Assembly (NCBI GenBank): GCA_947365965.1
Contig: CANAZG010000017.1
Coordinates: 1-42,880 of the forward strand
Source: an uncultured Clostridia bacterium
GTDB lineage: Bacteria; Bacillota; Clostridia; Oscillospirales; Oscillospiraceae
Direction: 5' to 3'
DNA length: 42,880 nt
A program made the position numbers and the translations under genes. This document shows positions 32,624 to 40,500 of this stretch, piece after piece. The notes beneath the pieces are model-generated. The model was given only the letters and a program-made list of their open reading frames with translations. It was not told the origin of the DNA and made no database searches. How positions within the stretch are numbered: the stretch's first letter is position 1; each line of letters starts with the position of its first letter.

Positions 32624-32659
32624 CCCGGCTAGGGCGTGTTGACAATTTTCAAACATGCC

Positions 32660-33370
32660 CTACTGCCCGGCGAAGTAGTACCCCACGCCCCGGCGGGTCA
32701 GGATCAGGGACGGGCTGGCGGGGTCATCCTCGATCTTCTCCCGCAGCCGCCGCACCGTCACGTCCACCGTGCGCACGTCGTCCCCCACATACTCGTAGTT
32801 CCACACCTGCTCCATCAGGTCGATGCGGGAGTAGACCCGGCCCGGGTGGCTGGCCAGGAAGGTGAGCAGCTCGTACTCACGCTGGGTCAGGTCAATGGGC
32901 TTGTCCTGCTTGCAGACCTGATAGTTGTCCGGGTTGATGGTCAGCCCGCCGCCGGCGCTCATGGCCCCGCTGGCGTCCGCCGGACCCGCCTGCTGCATGG
33001 CCGTGCGGCGGATGTTGGCCTTTACCCGTGCCATCAGCTCCCGCATGGAGAAGGGCTTGGTGATATAGTCGTCCGCCCCGATCTCCAGGCCCTGGACCTT
33101 GTCCGCCTCCTCCTCCCGGGCAGTGAGGATGATGACCGGCACGCTGCTGCCCTTCTCCCGGAGAATGCGGCACACGTCAAAGCCGATCATCTTCGGCAGC
33201 ATCACGTCCAGCAGCACGATGTCCGGGTTCTTCTCCAGGGCCATGGCGAGCCCCGTCTCCCCGTCGTAGGCGGTGAGGGTGGCGTAGCCCTCCTTCTCCA
33301 GGTTGAAGCGGACGATGTCCACGATGCTCTTCTCGTCCTCCACGATCAATACGGTCTTTTTCTCTTCCAT
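32660..33370 (-). CDS. walR: WalR (YycF) response regulator
   Basis: 236 residues. Receiver: KKTVLIVEDEKSIVDIV, phospho-acceptor Asp-55 in VLLDVMLPKMIGFDVC, and K in YITKPFSMRELMARV. OmpR-type winged helix (about 140-236): LTQREYELLTFLASHPGRVY and the recognition helix in DDVRTVDVTVRRLREKIE, the near-invariant WalR stretch. ATG 33370 has AAGGGGA upstream. It belongs to the run gdpd-nudix-walR-walK-yycH. Confidence 0.92.
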   Translation of the reverse strand: MEEKKTVLIVEDEKSIVDIVRFNLEKEGYATLTAYDGETGLAMALEKNPDIVLLDVMLPKMIGFDVCRILREKGSSVPVIILTAREEEADKVQGLEIGADDYITKPFSMRELMARVKANIRRTAMQQAGPADASGAMSAGGGLTINPDNYQVCKQDKPIDLTQREYELLTFLASHPGRVYSRIDLMEQVWNYEYVGDDVRTVDVTVRRLREKIEDDPASPSLILTRRGVGYYFAGQ

Positions 33371-33401
33371 AGCGGTCCCCTTTTCCGTTTGCGCCGGCCG
33401 C

Positions 33402-33938
33402 TCACAGGTCCAGCAGCAGCTTCCCCTTGAGCACGGCGGCAATGGTTTTCGCGTCCCGGATCTCCCCCTGGAGCACCTGCTCCACCAGCTCCCCGAAGGG
33501 GATCCGCTCCACGTTCAGAAATTCGTCCTCGTCCAGATGGGTCTCCCCGAAGGTGAGGTCCCTGGCCAGATACATGCGGATGATCTCCCCGCAGTAGCCC
33601 GGGGAGGGGTACAGCTCCCCCAGGGAGCGGAACTCCCCGGGCACGGCCCCGGTCTCCTCCTTCAGCTCCCGCAGCGCAGCCGCCCAGGGGTCCTCGCCGT
33701 ACTCCAGTTTGCCTGCGGGCACCTCTCGCACCACCCGCTGGTAGGGGTAGCGGTACTGGCTCACCAGCAGGGCCCGCCCCTGGTCGTCCAGGGCCAGCAC
33801 GCACACGCCGCCCGGGTGGTCCACCACCTCCCGGACGGACCGCCCCCCGCCGGGCAGCTCCACCTGATCCCGGCGGATGTGCAGGATCACGCCGTCAAAA
33901 ATCTTCTCGCTGGACAGTGTCTTCTCCGTCAGCTCCAT
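33402..33938 (-). CDS. Nudix hydrolase, ADP-ribose pyrophosphatase type
   Basis: 178 residues. A perfect Nudix box GX5EX7REUXEEXGU is present at about 76-98, starting GKLEYGEDPWAAALRELKEE. The N-terminal strand VELPGGGRSVREVVDHPGGV and the YRYP-type segment point to the ADP-ribose pyrophosphatase (NudF/YqkG) subgroup, which splits ADP-ribose into AMP and ribose-5-phosphate. ATG 33938 has GGAGAAG upstream. It overlaps the end of the gdpd gene by 44 bp in another frame, a larger overlap than usual, and ends 31 bp before walR. Confidence 0.9.
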   Translation of the reverse strand: MELTEKTLSSEKIFDGVILHIRRDQVELPGGGRSVREVVDHPGGVCVLALDDQGRALLVSQYRYPYQRVVREVPAGKLEYGEDPWAAALRELKEETGAVPGEFRSLGELYPSPGYCGEIIRMYLARDLTFGETHLDEDEFLNVERIPFGELVEQVLQGEIRDAKTIAAVLKGKLLLDL

Positions 33939-34959
33939 GGTCGTCTTCTCCTTCCTCAGCAGAGGCCTGATTTTCCGCCCCGGTCTCCGGCTGCTCCGCC
34001 AGATCGCCGGGGGTCAATTCGTCTGTGTATACTGCGCGCACGCCCTCCGCCAGCAGGGCGAGGGCCTGCTCCGGATCGTTGACCGTATGGACGTAGACCT
34101 TCAAACCCTTCTCCTGGGCGATGGAGGCGTAGTCCTCCCGCCACCAGTAGTCCCACATGGTGATGCCCATGATGCCGTTCTCCCCGCAGAAGTCCGCCTT
34201 CTCCCGGAAGTCGGCCTCCGTGCGGGCAAAGCCGTCGGTGTAGAGGGTGTAGATATAGTGCTTGAAGTGGCGGACGCTGTCCGCCACCCGGAACATCAGC
34301 GGATCGTAGACCTGGATAATCATCCGGTCAAAGAGGTAGCTCAGCCCCAGCTCCGCCCCGTCCCGGACCATGGCCTCAAATTGCAGCTTCACGATCTCCG
34401 CGTCCGTGAACTTGGTGTCCGTGACCACGCAGATATCCGGGTACTGCTCCATGAGCATCAGCAGGTCCTTGAAGCACAGGGGGGTGAACCGGCCCAGCAG
34501 GGGCTTGTCCAGAAACTGCTCCAGGGTGGGCACGCTGGTCTCGCTGACGCCGGCCTGCCAGCCGGCCCGCCAGTCGTGGCGCAGCACCACCTGCTGGTCC
34601 GCCGTCAGGCGCAGATCCACCTCGAACACCCGCACACCCTTCTCATACTGGGCCTGGAACCCCTCCAGGCAGTTGAGGGTGGCCCGGCCGGCGATGGCGC
34701 CCATGCCGTGGGCGATGATCCGCTGCTCCTCCAGGATCTCCGCCGCCGTCCGCTCCCCCGGGGGCGGCTCCTTCTCCTCTGGCAGCTCCTCCCTCTGGGG
34801 CGCAGGCTCCAGCCAGGCGGGCATGGCCTCCAGCGGCTCCGGCTCCGGGATGGCCTGGGCCTCCCCGCCGGCCAGCACCGCCGCCAGAACCACGGACTCC
34901 AGCGCCGCCAGGGCCGAGAGCAGGTAGATGACATACGTATATTTCCCAAATCGCGCCAT
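33895..34959 (-). CDS. Glycerophosphodiester phosphodiesterase-domain protein, membrane-anchored
   Basis: 354 residues. An N-terminal membrane helix (about 8-30) leads to a Pro/Glu-rich linker (about 35-75), then a GDPD TIM-barrel: IAHGMGAIAGRATLNCLEGF with the catalytic HG pair (H84), FEVDLRLTADQQVVLRHDW with the metal ligands E113, D115 and H128. All key residues are present. The family hydrolyses glycerophosphodiesters to glycerol-3-phosphate and alcohol; an extracytoplasmic role in lipid or teichoic acid turnover is inferred. A long acidic tail (about 320-354) is unusual. ATG 34959 is preferred; the further upstream in-frame ATG overlaps the promoter at 34992-35020. Confidence 0.87.
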   Translation of the reverse strand: MARFGKYTYVIYLLSALAALESVVLAAVLAGGEAQAIPEPEPLEAMPAWLEPAPQREELPEEKEPPPGERTAAEILEEQRIIAHGMGAIAGRATLNCLEGFQAQYEKGVRVFEVDLRLTADQQVVLRHDWRAGWQAGVSETSVPTLEQFLDKPLLGRFTPLCFKDLLMLMEQYPDICVVTDTKFTDAEIVKLQFEAMVRDGAELGLSYLFDRMIIQVYDPLMFRVADSVRHFKHYIYTLYTDGFARTEADFREKADFCGENGIMGITMWDYWWREDYASIAQEKGLKVYVHTVNDPEQALALLAEGVRAVYTDELTPGDLAEQPETGAENQASAEEGEDDHGADGEDTVQREDF

Positions 34960-34991
34960 AGGCAGCCTCGCTTCCCACCGTTCTCCTGTGT

Positions 34992-35020
34992 AGTATACCA
35001 TGGTAAGGCGAAAATTTCCA
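34992..35020 (-). promoter_or_regulatory. Promoter of gdpd-nudix-walRK operon
   Basis: Read leftward: -35 TGGAAA (35015-35020), 17-bp spacer, extended -10 TGGTATACT (34992-35000). It is the only good promoter in front of the leftward wal cluster and almost the same as that of the two-component operon at 26750-26778. Confidence 0.6.
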
Positions 35021-35030
35021 CAGGAATTTC

Positions 35031-35050
35031 ATCATATCTCCCCGCGCCCG
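35031..35050 (+). repeat. 20-bp match to the left end of the hairpin element
   Basis: ATCATATCTCCCCGCGCCCG differs at one position from 36655-36674 (ATCATATCTCCCCACGCCCG). It lies in the leader of the P-loop ATPase gene, as if a solo end of the element at 36647-36959 were here, or both are copies of an unrelated motif. Confidence 0.45.
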
Positions 35051-35119
35051 CCCACTGTCACCGGGGCCCCCCGCCGCATATTCTGGAGGGAGAATCTGAA
35101 GAGGTCAGGAGGAGGAACC

Positions 35120-36193
35120 ATGACACAATCTACGCACTTCTTTCTGGGCGCCAACAGCGGACGGGGCTTTCAGAGCCTGTTTGACCGCTTCTGCGCACCG
35201 GAGAACTACCGGGACCTGCTGGTGCTCAAGGGGGGACCCGGGGCGGGGAAGTCCACCATGATGCGAAAAATCGGCGCGGCCATGGAGGAGCGGGGGGAGC
35301 AGGTGGAGTATCTCTACTGCTCCGGAGACCCCCAGTCCCTGGACGGGGTACATATTCCGCGAATCAAAACCGCCATCGTGGACGGCACCGCGCCCCACGT
35401 GGTGGAGCCCCGGTACCCCGGGGCGGCGGACCGATATGTGAATCTGGGCCGGTTCTACGACGTGGACGCCCTCAAGGACCGGCGGGAGGAGATCGTCCGC
35501 CACACGGATGCCTGCTCCGCCGCCTACAGGCGGGCCTACCGGGCCCTGGGCGCGGCCCGGCAGATGGGGGACAGCGCCGCGGCCCTGGCGGCGGAGGGGC
35601 TGGACGGCGGCAAGCTCCTCCACCGCACGGACGGGATCATCGGCCGGGAGCTCCGGGGCCGTGGGGCCGGCGGAGAGGACGTGTACCGCTTTATGGGCAG
35701 CGTGACATGCCAGGGACCCGTCTGGCGGTTTGAGAGCGCAGAGGCGCTGTGTCCGAGGATCTACCAGCTCCAGGACACCTACGGACTGGCCGCGCCCATG
35801 CTGGAGCGGCTCCACGCCGCCGCCCGGGCCCGGGGCTTCTCCGCCGTGGTCTGCCCGGACCCGGAGCATATGGAGCGGATCCAGCACCTGCTGCTGCCGG
35901 AGTTGGGCCTGGCCTTCGTCACCAGCCGGGAGGGCATGGTCTACGACGGCGGTGCCTACCGCCGCATCCGGCTGGACGCCATGATCGCCCCGGCCCACCT
36001 CAAGCGGTGCAAGACCCACCTCCGCTTTGTCCGCCGGGTGGAGGCGGCCCTGCGGCAGGAGGGACTGGACGCCCTCCGGGAGGCCAAGGCCTGCCACGAC
36101 GCCCTGGAGGCGGTCTACCGGCCCCATGTGGACTTTGCAGGCGTGGACCAGTGCGTGGACCAGGAGCTGGCGCGGCTGGAAGCGGCGCTGTAG
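35120..36193 (+). CDS. P-loop ATPase, two-domain PRK06851-type
   Basis: 357 residues. The N-terminal half has HFFLGANSGRGFQSLFD followed by Walker A GGPGAGKST (38-46). In the related PRK06851 group a second, similar domain follows. Here the matching point (RIYQLQDTYGLAAPMLERLH, starting near residue 212) has lost the glycine/lysine P-loop, while the flanking AARARGFSAVVCPDPEHMERIQHLLLPELGLAFVTS keeps the family pattern. It is thus likely one active plus one degenerate NTPase domain. Function is unknown. ATG 35120 has AGGAGGAGG at 35107-35115. A CATATTCT in the leader could be a sporulation sigma-E type -10, but this is weak. Confidence 0.75.
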   Translation: MTQSTHFFLGANSGRGFQSLFDRFCAPENYRDLLVLKGGPGAGKSTMMRKIGAAMEERGEQVEYLYCSGDPQSLDGVHIPRIKTAIVDGTAPHVVEPRYPGAADRYVNLGRFYDVDALKDRREEIVRHTDACSAAYRRAYRALGAARQMGDSAAALAAEGLDGGKLLHRTDGIIGRELRGRGAGGEDVYRFMGSVTCQGPVWRFESAEALCPRIYQLQDTYGLAAPMLERLHAAARARGFSAVVCPDPEHMERIQHLLLPELGLAFVTSREGMVYDGGAYRRIRLDAMIAPAHLKRCKTHLRFVRRVEAALRQEGLDALREAKACHDALEAVYRPHVDFAGVDQCVDQELARLEAAL

Positions 36194-36205
36194 GGGCTCG
36201 AAAAA

Positions 36206-36239
36206 GCCGGACCCGGCGGATACTCCGCCCGGGTCCGGC
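36206..36239. terminator. Terminator between convergent ATPase and lipoprotein genes
   Basis: A stem of about 14 bp, GCCGGACCC ... GGGTCCGGC with inner GGCGG/CCGCC; on the leftward strand it is followed by TTTTTCG, on the rightward strand by CCTTCCGTTT. It serves the lipoprotein gene best. Confidence 0.75.
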
Positions 36240-36246
36240 CTTCCGT

Positions 36247-36624
36247 TTACCAGCGTCCGCTGGCGCTGCCGTCCATATTTCCGTCCACGTCGGTGACGCG
36301 GGCGTTGTCCAGCATCCGCTGGAAGCTGGTGGCGCCGGCTGTGCCCCGGGTCACGTCATCCACCGCCCGGCGGCCGCCGTCCCACATGTCCTCCACCGCG
36401 TCGCCCACGTCGTCCAGCCCCCGGCGCACGTCGCTGCCGATGCTGCTGCGGGCCTGGGTGCCGGCCCGGGCGCTGTTGTTGGCGTTGACGCCGTTGTCGG
36501 AGCTGGTGGAACCGTTGGTGACGGCGCCGTTGGCGTCGTTCCGATCCTGGCTGCCCTGGCCGCCGCAGGCGGTCAGAGACAGCGCCAGAGCTGCGGCTGC
36601 CGCAAAAATCACTGCTTTTTTCAT
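36247..36624 (-). CDS. Small predicted lipoprotein
   Basis: 125 residues. A signal peptide MKKAVIFAAAAALALSLTAC ends in the lipobox LTAC, so Cys-20 is the expected lipidated residue. The mature part begins with a long Asn/Ser/Thr-rich linker (about 25-60) and then a short helical section RSSIGSDVRRGLDDVGDAVEDMWDGGRRAVDDV with no known domain. It is probably surface-exposed; no function is suggested. ATG 36624 is set by GGAGGAGG-like purines just upstream. Its upstream region runs into the hairpin element beginning at 36647, so that element may carry or disrupt its promoter. Confidence 0.75.
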   Translation of the reverse strand: MKKAVIFAAAAALALSLTACGGQGSQDRNDANGAVTNGSTSSDNGVNANNSARAGTQARSSIGSDVRRGLDDVGDAVEDMWDGGRRAVDDVTRGTAGATSFQRMLDNARVTDVDGNMDGSASGRW

Positions 36625-36711
36625 CCCTGGTAATCCTCCCTCCTTAGAGCCTGTATCATATCTCCCCACGCCCGTCTTGGCGGCGTATTTTCCGCCTTGA
36701 CTTCGTTATAG

Positions 36712-36747
36712 ATTCTGCAACGGCCCCATCGAGGGGCCGTGCAGAAT
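36712..36747 (+). repeat. ATCGA-loop hairpin 1 (forward)
   Basis: ATTCTGCA, an unpaired A, the 7-bp stem CGGCCCC, loop ATCGA, GGGGCCG and TGCAGAAT. Confidence 0.75.
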
Positions 36748-36750
36748 TGG

Positions 36751-36786
36751 ATTGTGCATGACCGCTCGATGCGGTCATTGCACAAT
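36751..36786 (-). repeat. ATCGA-loop hairpin 2 (inverted)
   Basis: On the reverse strand: ATTGTGCA, an unpaired A, the 7-bp stem TGACCGC, loop ATCGA, GCGGTCA and TGCACAAT. It starts 3 bp after hairpin 1. Confidence 0.75.
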
Positions 36787-36807
36787 CGTTCCTTGCCATC
36801 CGATCAG

Positions 36808-36842
36808 ATTCTGCACGGGCGCATCGAGCGCCCGTGCAGAAT
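36808..36842 (+). repeat. ATCGA-loop hairpin 3 (forward)
   Basis: ATTCTGCA, the 7-bp stem CGGGCGC, loop ATCGA, GCGCCCG and TGCAGAAT: a perfect 15-bp stem with no bulge. Confidence 0.75.
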
Positions 36843-36843
36843 A

Positions 36844-36879
36844 ATCGTGCATGACCCCTCGATGAGGTCATTGCACGAT
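36844..36879 (-). repeat. ATCGA-loop hairpin 4 (inverted)
   Basis: On the reverse strand: ATCGTGCA, an unpaired A, TGACCTC, loop ATCGA, GGGGTCA and TGCACGAT, with one mismatch in the inner stem. It starts 1 bp after hairpin 3, so hairpins 3-4 repeat the forward/inverted pairing of 1-2. Confidence 0.75.
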
Positions 36880-36891
36880 ATGGATGCCTGC

Positions 36892-36920
36892 GGATTTTTG
36901 CCTTGCAAGGCAAAAAATCC
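36892..36920. repeat. 29-bp palindrome
   Basis: GGATTTTTGCC and GGCAAAAAATCC flank TTGCAA; the arms differ by one extra A. It lies just inside the right end of the element. Confidence 0.6.
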
Positions 36921-36959
36921 ACTCACCAATCCGCACACGTTGAGATATGAAACAGGCTC

Positions 36960-37464
36960 ATAATTTCCAGCGCGAATATGCGCTGGTGGTAGTATTTACG
37001 GCCAGACGTATTTTACTGCTCTCTTTTCCTGCAAATTTTCCGGAAATTCGGAAAACTCTTCCATAAAAACAGCCCTGCCTCTGGCCTGTGTGGTATGATT
37101 TCCCTGACCGTACAGAAAGGAGGACGCATTCTTGACAAATACATACGGCTATATCCGGCTTGTCCATCGCTCGAAAAGCCTTGATTTTCCAGTGTTTTCA
37201 AAAGTATCGTTATCTGACGTCAGCTTTTGACCGGCCGGCCGCCCAGGCCCCTGCCGGAGAACTGCCACAGCGCCTGCCAGCGGCGGAGGGCCGGCGCCAT
37301 CTCCGGAACAATGGCCGCCCGGGAGTGCGGAATGCCCCTCTCCACCTTCCGCTGCTATTCCAAGATTTGCGAATAAGTCCAGGTTTCTCTGCCCGGTGCG
37401 GCGGAGCCCGGGAGGTCCGCTTTTCCGCCCCCGGCTCCGATTTCTAAAATTTTCCACAAATGTA
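36960..37464. other. Gene-free stretch with recombinase remnant
   Basis: No complete gene is seen between the hairpin element and the promoter of the EAL gene. It holds an extended -10 (TGGTATGAT, 37091-37099), a good ribosome site (AAGGAGG, 37117-37123) with a truncated serine-recombinase start, and a G+C-rich 200-bp piece (37236-37440) without recognisable coding content. Confidence 0.6.
37132..37230 (+). pseudogene. Remnant of a serine recombinase/resolvase start
   Basis: AAGGAGG (37117-37123) is followed 8 bases later by TTG and the reading TNTYGYIRL, which matches the first strand of serine recombinases (typically xKTYGYIRVS with the catalytic Ser right after). Homology stops at the tenth residue: VHRSKSLDFPVFSKVSLSDV has no family resemblance and a stop follows at 37228-37230. 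The catalytic serine is lost. A deletion or insertion breakpoint near 37159 would explain this. Only about ten residues support the call, so chance similarity is possible. Confidence 0.4.
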
Positions 37465-37493
37465 TTGAAAATGGGCGATTTTTGTGGTATTCT
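37465..37493 (+). promoter_or_regulatory. Promoter of EAL gene
   Basis: -35 TTGAAA (37465-37470), 17-bp spacer, extended -10 TGGTATTCT (37485-37493). The predicted 5' leader is about 70 nt. Confidence 0.7.
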
Positions 37494-37531
37494 AATCTCG
37501 TCAAATCAGCAATCATTTTCAAGAAGGTGAT

Positions 37532-37552
37532 ATGCTTTTATTTGTGTTTTGA
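37532..37552 (+). CDS. Possible 6-residue leader peptide before the EAL gene
   Basis: GAAGGTGA (37523-37530) precedes ATG CTT TTA TTT GTG TTT TGA, which would encode MLLFVF. It ends 18 bp before the start of the EAL gene, inside its leader. Spacing from the ribosome site to ATG is very short (1-4 bases depending on how it is aligned), so translation is uncertain. Confidence 0.25.
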   Translation: MLLFVF

Positions 37553-37570
37553 AGAGATCGGAGGGGGAGC

Positions 37571-40500
37571 ATGAGCGAGGCGGCAAGACAGGGCAGGATC
37601 GGCTCTGCGGGAGATACCCAGTCAAAAAGTATGCTGACAGGGCTGTATTTTCCATATGCCTTCATGGAGGAGGCACGGCGGTTCATATGGGAGGCCACAC
37701 CCAGCTCTTATTGCATTGTAGCAATTGATATCGTATATTTTAGAATGTTTAACAAGATCCACGGGCGCACTGTGGGGGACAAGCTGCTGCGCTACATCGC
37801 GGACTGTCTGGAGACTGTCCGAACCCAGCAAGGCGGCGTAACAGGATACTTTGAAGGGGACAACTTCTGTATCATCATGCCTTGGCAAATGGAGCGCGTA
37901 CAGCAGCTCCTGGACGATATCCGGGGAGGGATCGAGGTGCTGGGAGGCATGGCGGGAGTGGTCCCCCTTTTCGGCGTATGCCCTATTGACGATCTGGAGC
38001 TGCCGCCGGAGCTGTACTACGACAGAGCCACCCTGGCCCTGTCCCAGGCCACCGGCCACAACCAGGTCTCCCTCTATGACCCCCGGATGGAGGAGAGACT
38101 GGAGGAGGACATCCGCACGCTCTCGGAGATCAACGCCGGCATGGAGCGGGACGAGTTCACCTTCTACGTCCAGCCCCAGTGCGACATCTCCACCGGCAAG
38201 GTGGTGGGCGCGGAGTCTCTGGTGCGCTGGCAGCACGGGGACGAGCTGATCTCCCCGGGCAGGTTTGTGCCCCTTCTGGAGCGGACGGGCATGATCTACC
38301 TCCTGGACCAGCGGGTGTGGGAGAAGGTTTGCCAGTGGCTGCGCAGCTGGATTGACCGGGGGTACCATCCGGTGCCCATCTCCATCAACATCTCCCGCAT
38401 CGACGTCATCTCCATGGACGTTCCCGCCTACCTGTGCAAGCTGCTGAAAAAGTACAACCTGCCCGCCAAGTACATCAAGGCTGAGATCACCGAGAGCGCC
38501 TGCACGGAGGAGGACAGCATTGTCAACCGGACCGTGGACCGGCTGCGGGAGGCCGGGTTCCTGGTGATGATGGACGACTTCGGCAGCGGCTACTCCTCCC
38601 TGAATATGCTCAAGAGCATCTCCGTGGACGTGCTGAAGATCGACATGCAGTTTCTGGCCATGGACGAGCTGGAGGAGCAGAAGGGCGTGAGCATCCTGGA
38701 GTCCATCGTGAACATGGCCCGGCTCATGGGCCTGCCGGTGATCGTGGAGGGCGTGGAGACCCTGCGCCACGAGAACATCCTGCGGAGCATGGGCTGCCGG
38801 TACACCCAGGGGTACTACTACTGCAAGCCCCTCTCTATGGCCCAGTTTGAGGAGATGTTCGCCGACGAGCGGCGGCTGGACTTCCACGGCCTTCACTCCA
38901 AGCAGATGGAGGACTTCCACATCCGGGAGTTCATGGACGGGAACCTGTTCACCGACACCCTGGTCAACAATATCATGGGTCCCGCGGCCATCTACGATGT
39001 CTATAAAAGCCAGATCGAGATCTCCCGGGTCAATGAAAAGTACTACCACATGACCGGCCTGGAGCGGATGGATGACCAGACGCTGGACCGGAAGGTGTGG
39101 AACAGCGTCCGGGACGACGACCGGCCGGTGATGCTGGGCCTCTTCAACGAGGCCTATGAGAAATACCCCATCAACGCTGAGGGCTATATCCACTACCTGC
39201 GGGTGGACGGTCAGGTGCTGTGGGTCAGCGTGAAGGTATTCTTCCTCCAGGAGCAGGGGGAGCACCGTCTGTTCTACGTGTCCTTCGTGGACATGACCGC
39301 CCTGGAGGAGAAGCGGAACGAGCGGATCATGCGGCTGCGGCCCAAGTCAAAGAGGACCGGCACGCCCAAGCAGGAGTGGCTTGACCAGTGCTATGGCTCC
39401 CTCCCCTGCGGCTATGGGCTCTTCCGGATCCTCCCGGAGGAGGAGGCGGACGCGGGAGCCTATGAGGTCCTCTACACCAACCGGGAGCTGGAGAAGATGT
39501 GCGGCGGCGACGCCCGGCGGCTCCCCCTTCTGCTCCAGCAGGCCTTTGAGAACGACATGGCGCTCCTCCGGCAGCGGGCCCGTCAGGTGGCGTTCCTGGG
39601 GGACACCTTCACCCACTGCGCCTACAGCTCCGTCTCCCGGCACTATTTCCAGTTCACCCTCTACCAGCACTGCTACGGCTGCTTCGCCTGCCTGACCCAG
39701 GACGTGACCCACATGCAGGTCCAGAAGCGGGCCCTCAACAGTCTGGTGAACGCCTACCGGGAGGTCTACTATATCCAGCTCCAGGACAACTACTGCCGGA
39801 AGATCCACCCGGAGGACGACCTCATCATGGACCGGGGCAACTACGAGAGCATGGTGGAGCGGCACTTCGGCACAGGCCGGATTCTGCGCCACGACGAGGA
39901 GAACGTGCGCCGGTTCCTCTCCCTGGACCACCTGCGCGCCGCGCTGACGGAGGAGGACTCCGTGTTCTACCGCTACCGCAGGGGCTCTGAGGAGCACCCC
40001 GACGAGTGGTGCATGGTCAGCATCATGGTCAGCGAGCGGCGGGACGGCAAGCCCCTGACGGCGGTGATGACCATCCAGAGCATTGACAAGGAAATGAAGC
40101 GGGAGGAGGAGCAGCGCCACATGCGCATAGCGGACTCTCTGGCCAGCATGTCCGACGGCTTCTTCATCTACCGCGCCATGGAGGACGAGCGGATCCTCTA
40201 CGCCAACCCGGCCCTCATGGACATCTTCGGATGCGAGAGCATGGAGGAGCTGATGGACTGGGTGGGCTGCTCCTTCCGGGGCATCGTCCATCCGGAGGAC
40301 CTGGAGCGTGTGGAGTGGGAGATCAACCACCAGATCCAGAGCTCCGAGGGGAATATGGACTACGTGCAGTACCGGATTATCCGCAGGGACGGGCAGGTCC
40401 GCTGGGTGGACGACTACGGCCACCTGGAGAACTCCAAATGGGGAGAGGAGCACCGCCTGTTCTATGTATTCCTCCAGGACATCACAGATACCATCACCCA

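Larger units (their letters stand above)
36647..36959. mobile_element. 313-bp hairpin-array element with terminal inverted repeats (non-coding)
   Basis: The left end GAGCCTGTATCATATCTC (36647-36664) and the right end, read inversely, GAGCCTGTTTCATATCTC (36942-36959) differ at 1 of 18 positions. Between them lie a GGCGG/CCGCC hairpin (36677-36697), four ATCGA-loop hairpins (36712-36879) and a 29-bp palindrome (36892-36920). No coding sequence is present. It looks like a MITE or REPIN-like non-autonomous element; no matching transposase is in the window. Confidence 0.65.

Noticed and set aside
36712-36879. CRISPR array
   Set aside because: The four repeats are palindromes in alternating orientation with 1-21-bp gaps and differing stems; there are no uniform direct repeats, no spacers of even length and no cas genes.
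36958-37167. A 69-codon leftward frame starting MDKPDIAV
   Set aside because: No ribosome site, and it lies opposite the better supported recombinase start; it has no family resemblance.
37149-37457. A 102-codon leftward frame in the gene-poor stretch
   Set aside because: No ribosome site, no recognisable domain, and it spans the junction between A+T-rich and G+C-rich pieces.
37494-37570. Cyclic-di-GMP riboswitch before the EAL gene
   Set aside because: The 70-nt leader has no GEMM-type paired helices or GNRA/receptor motifs.
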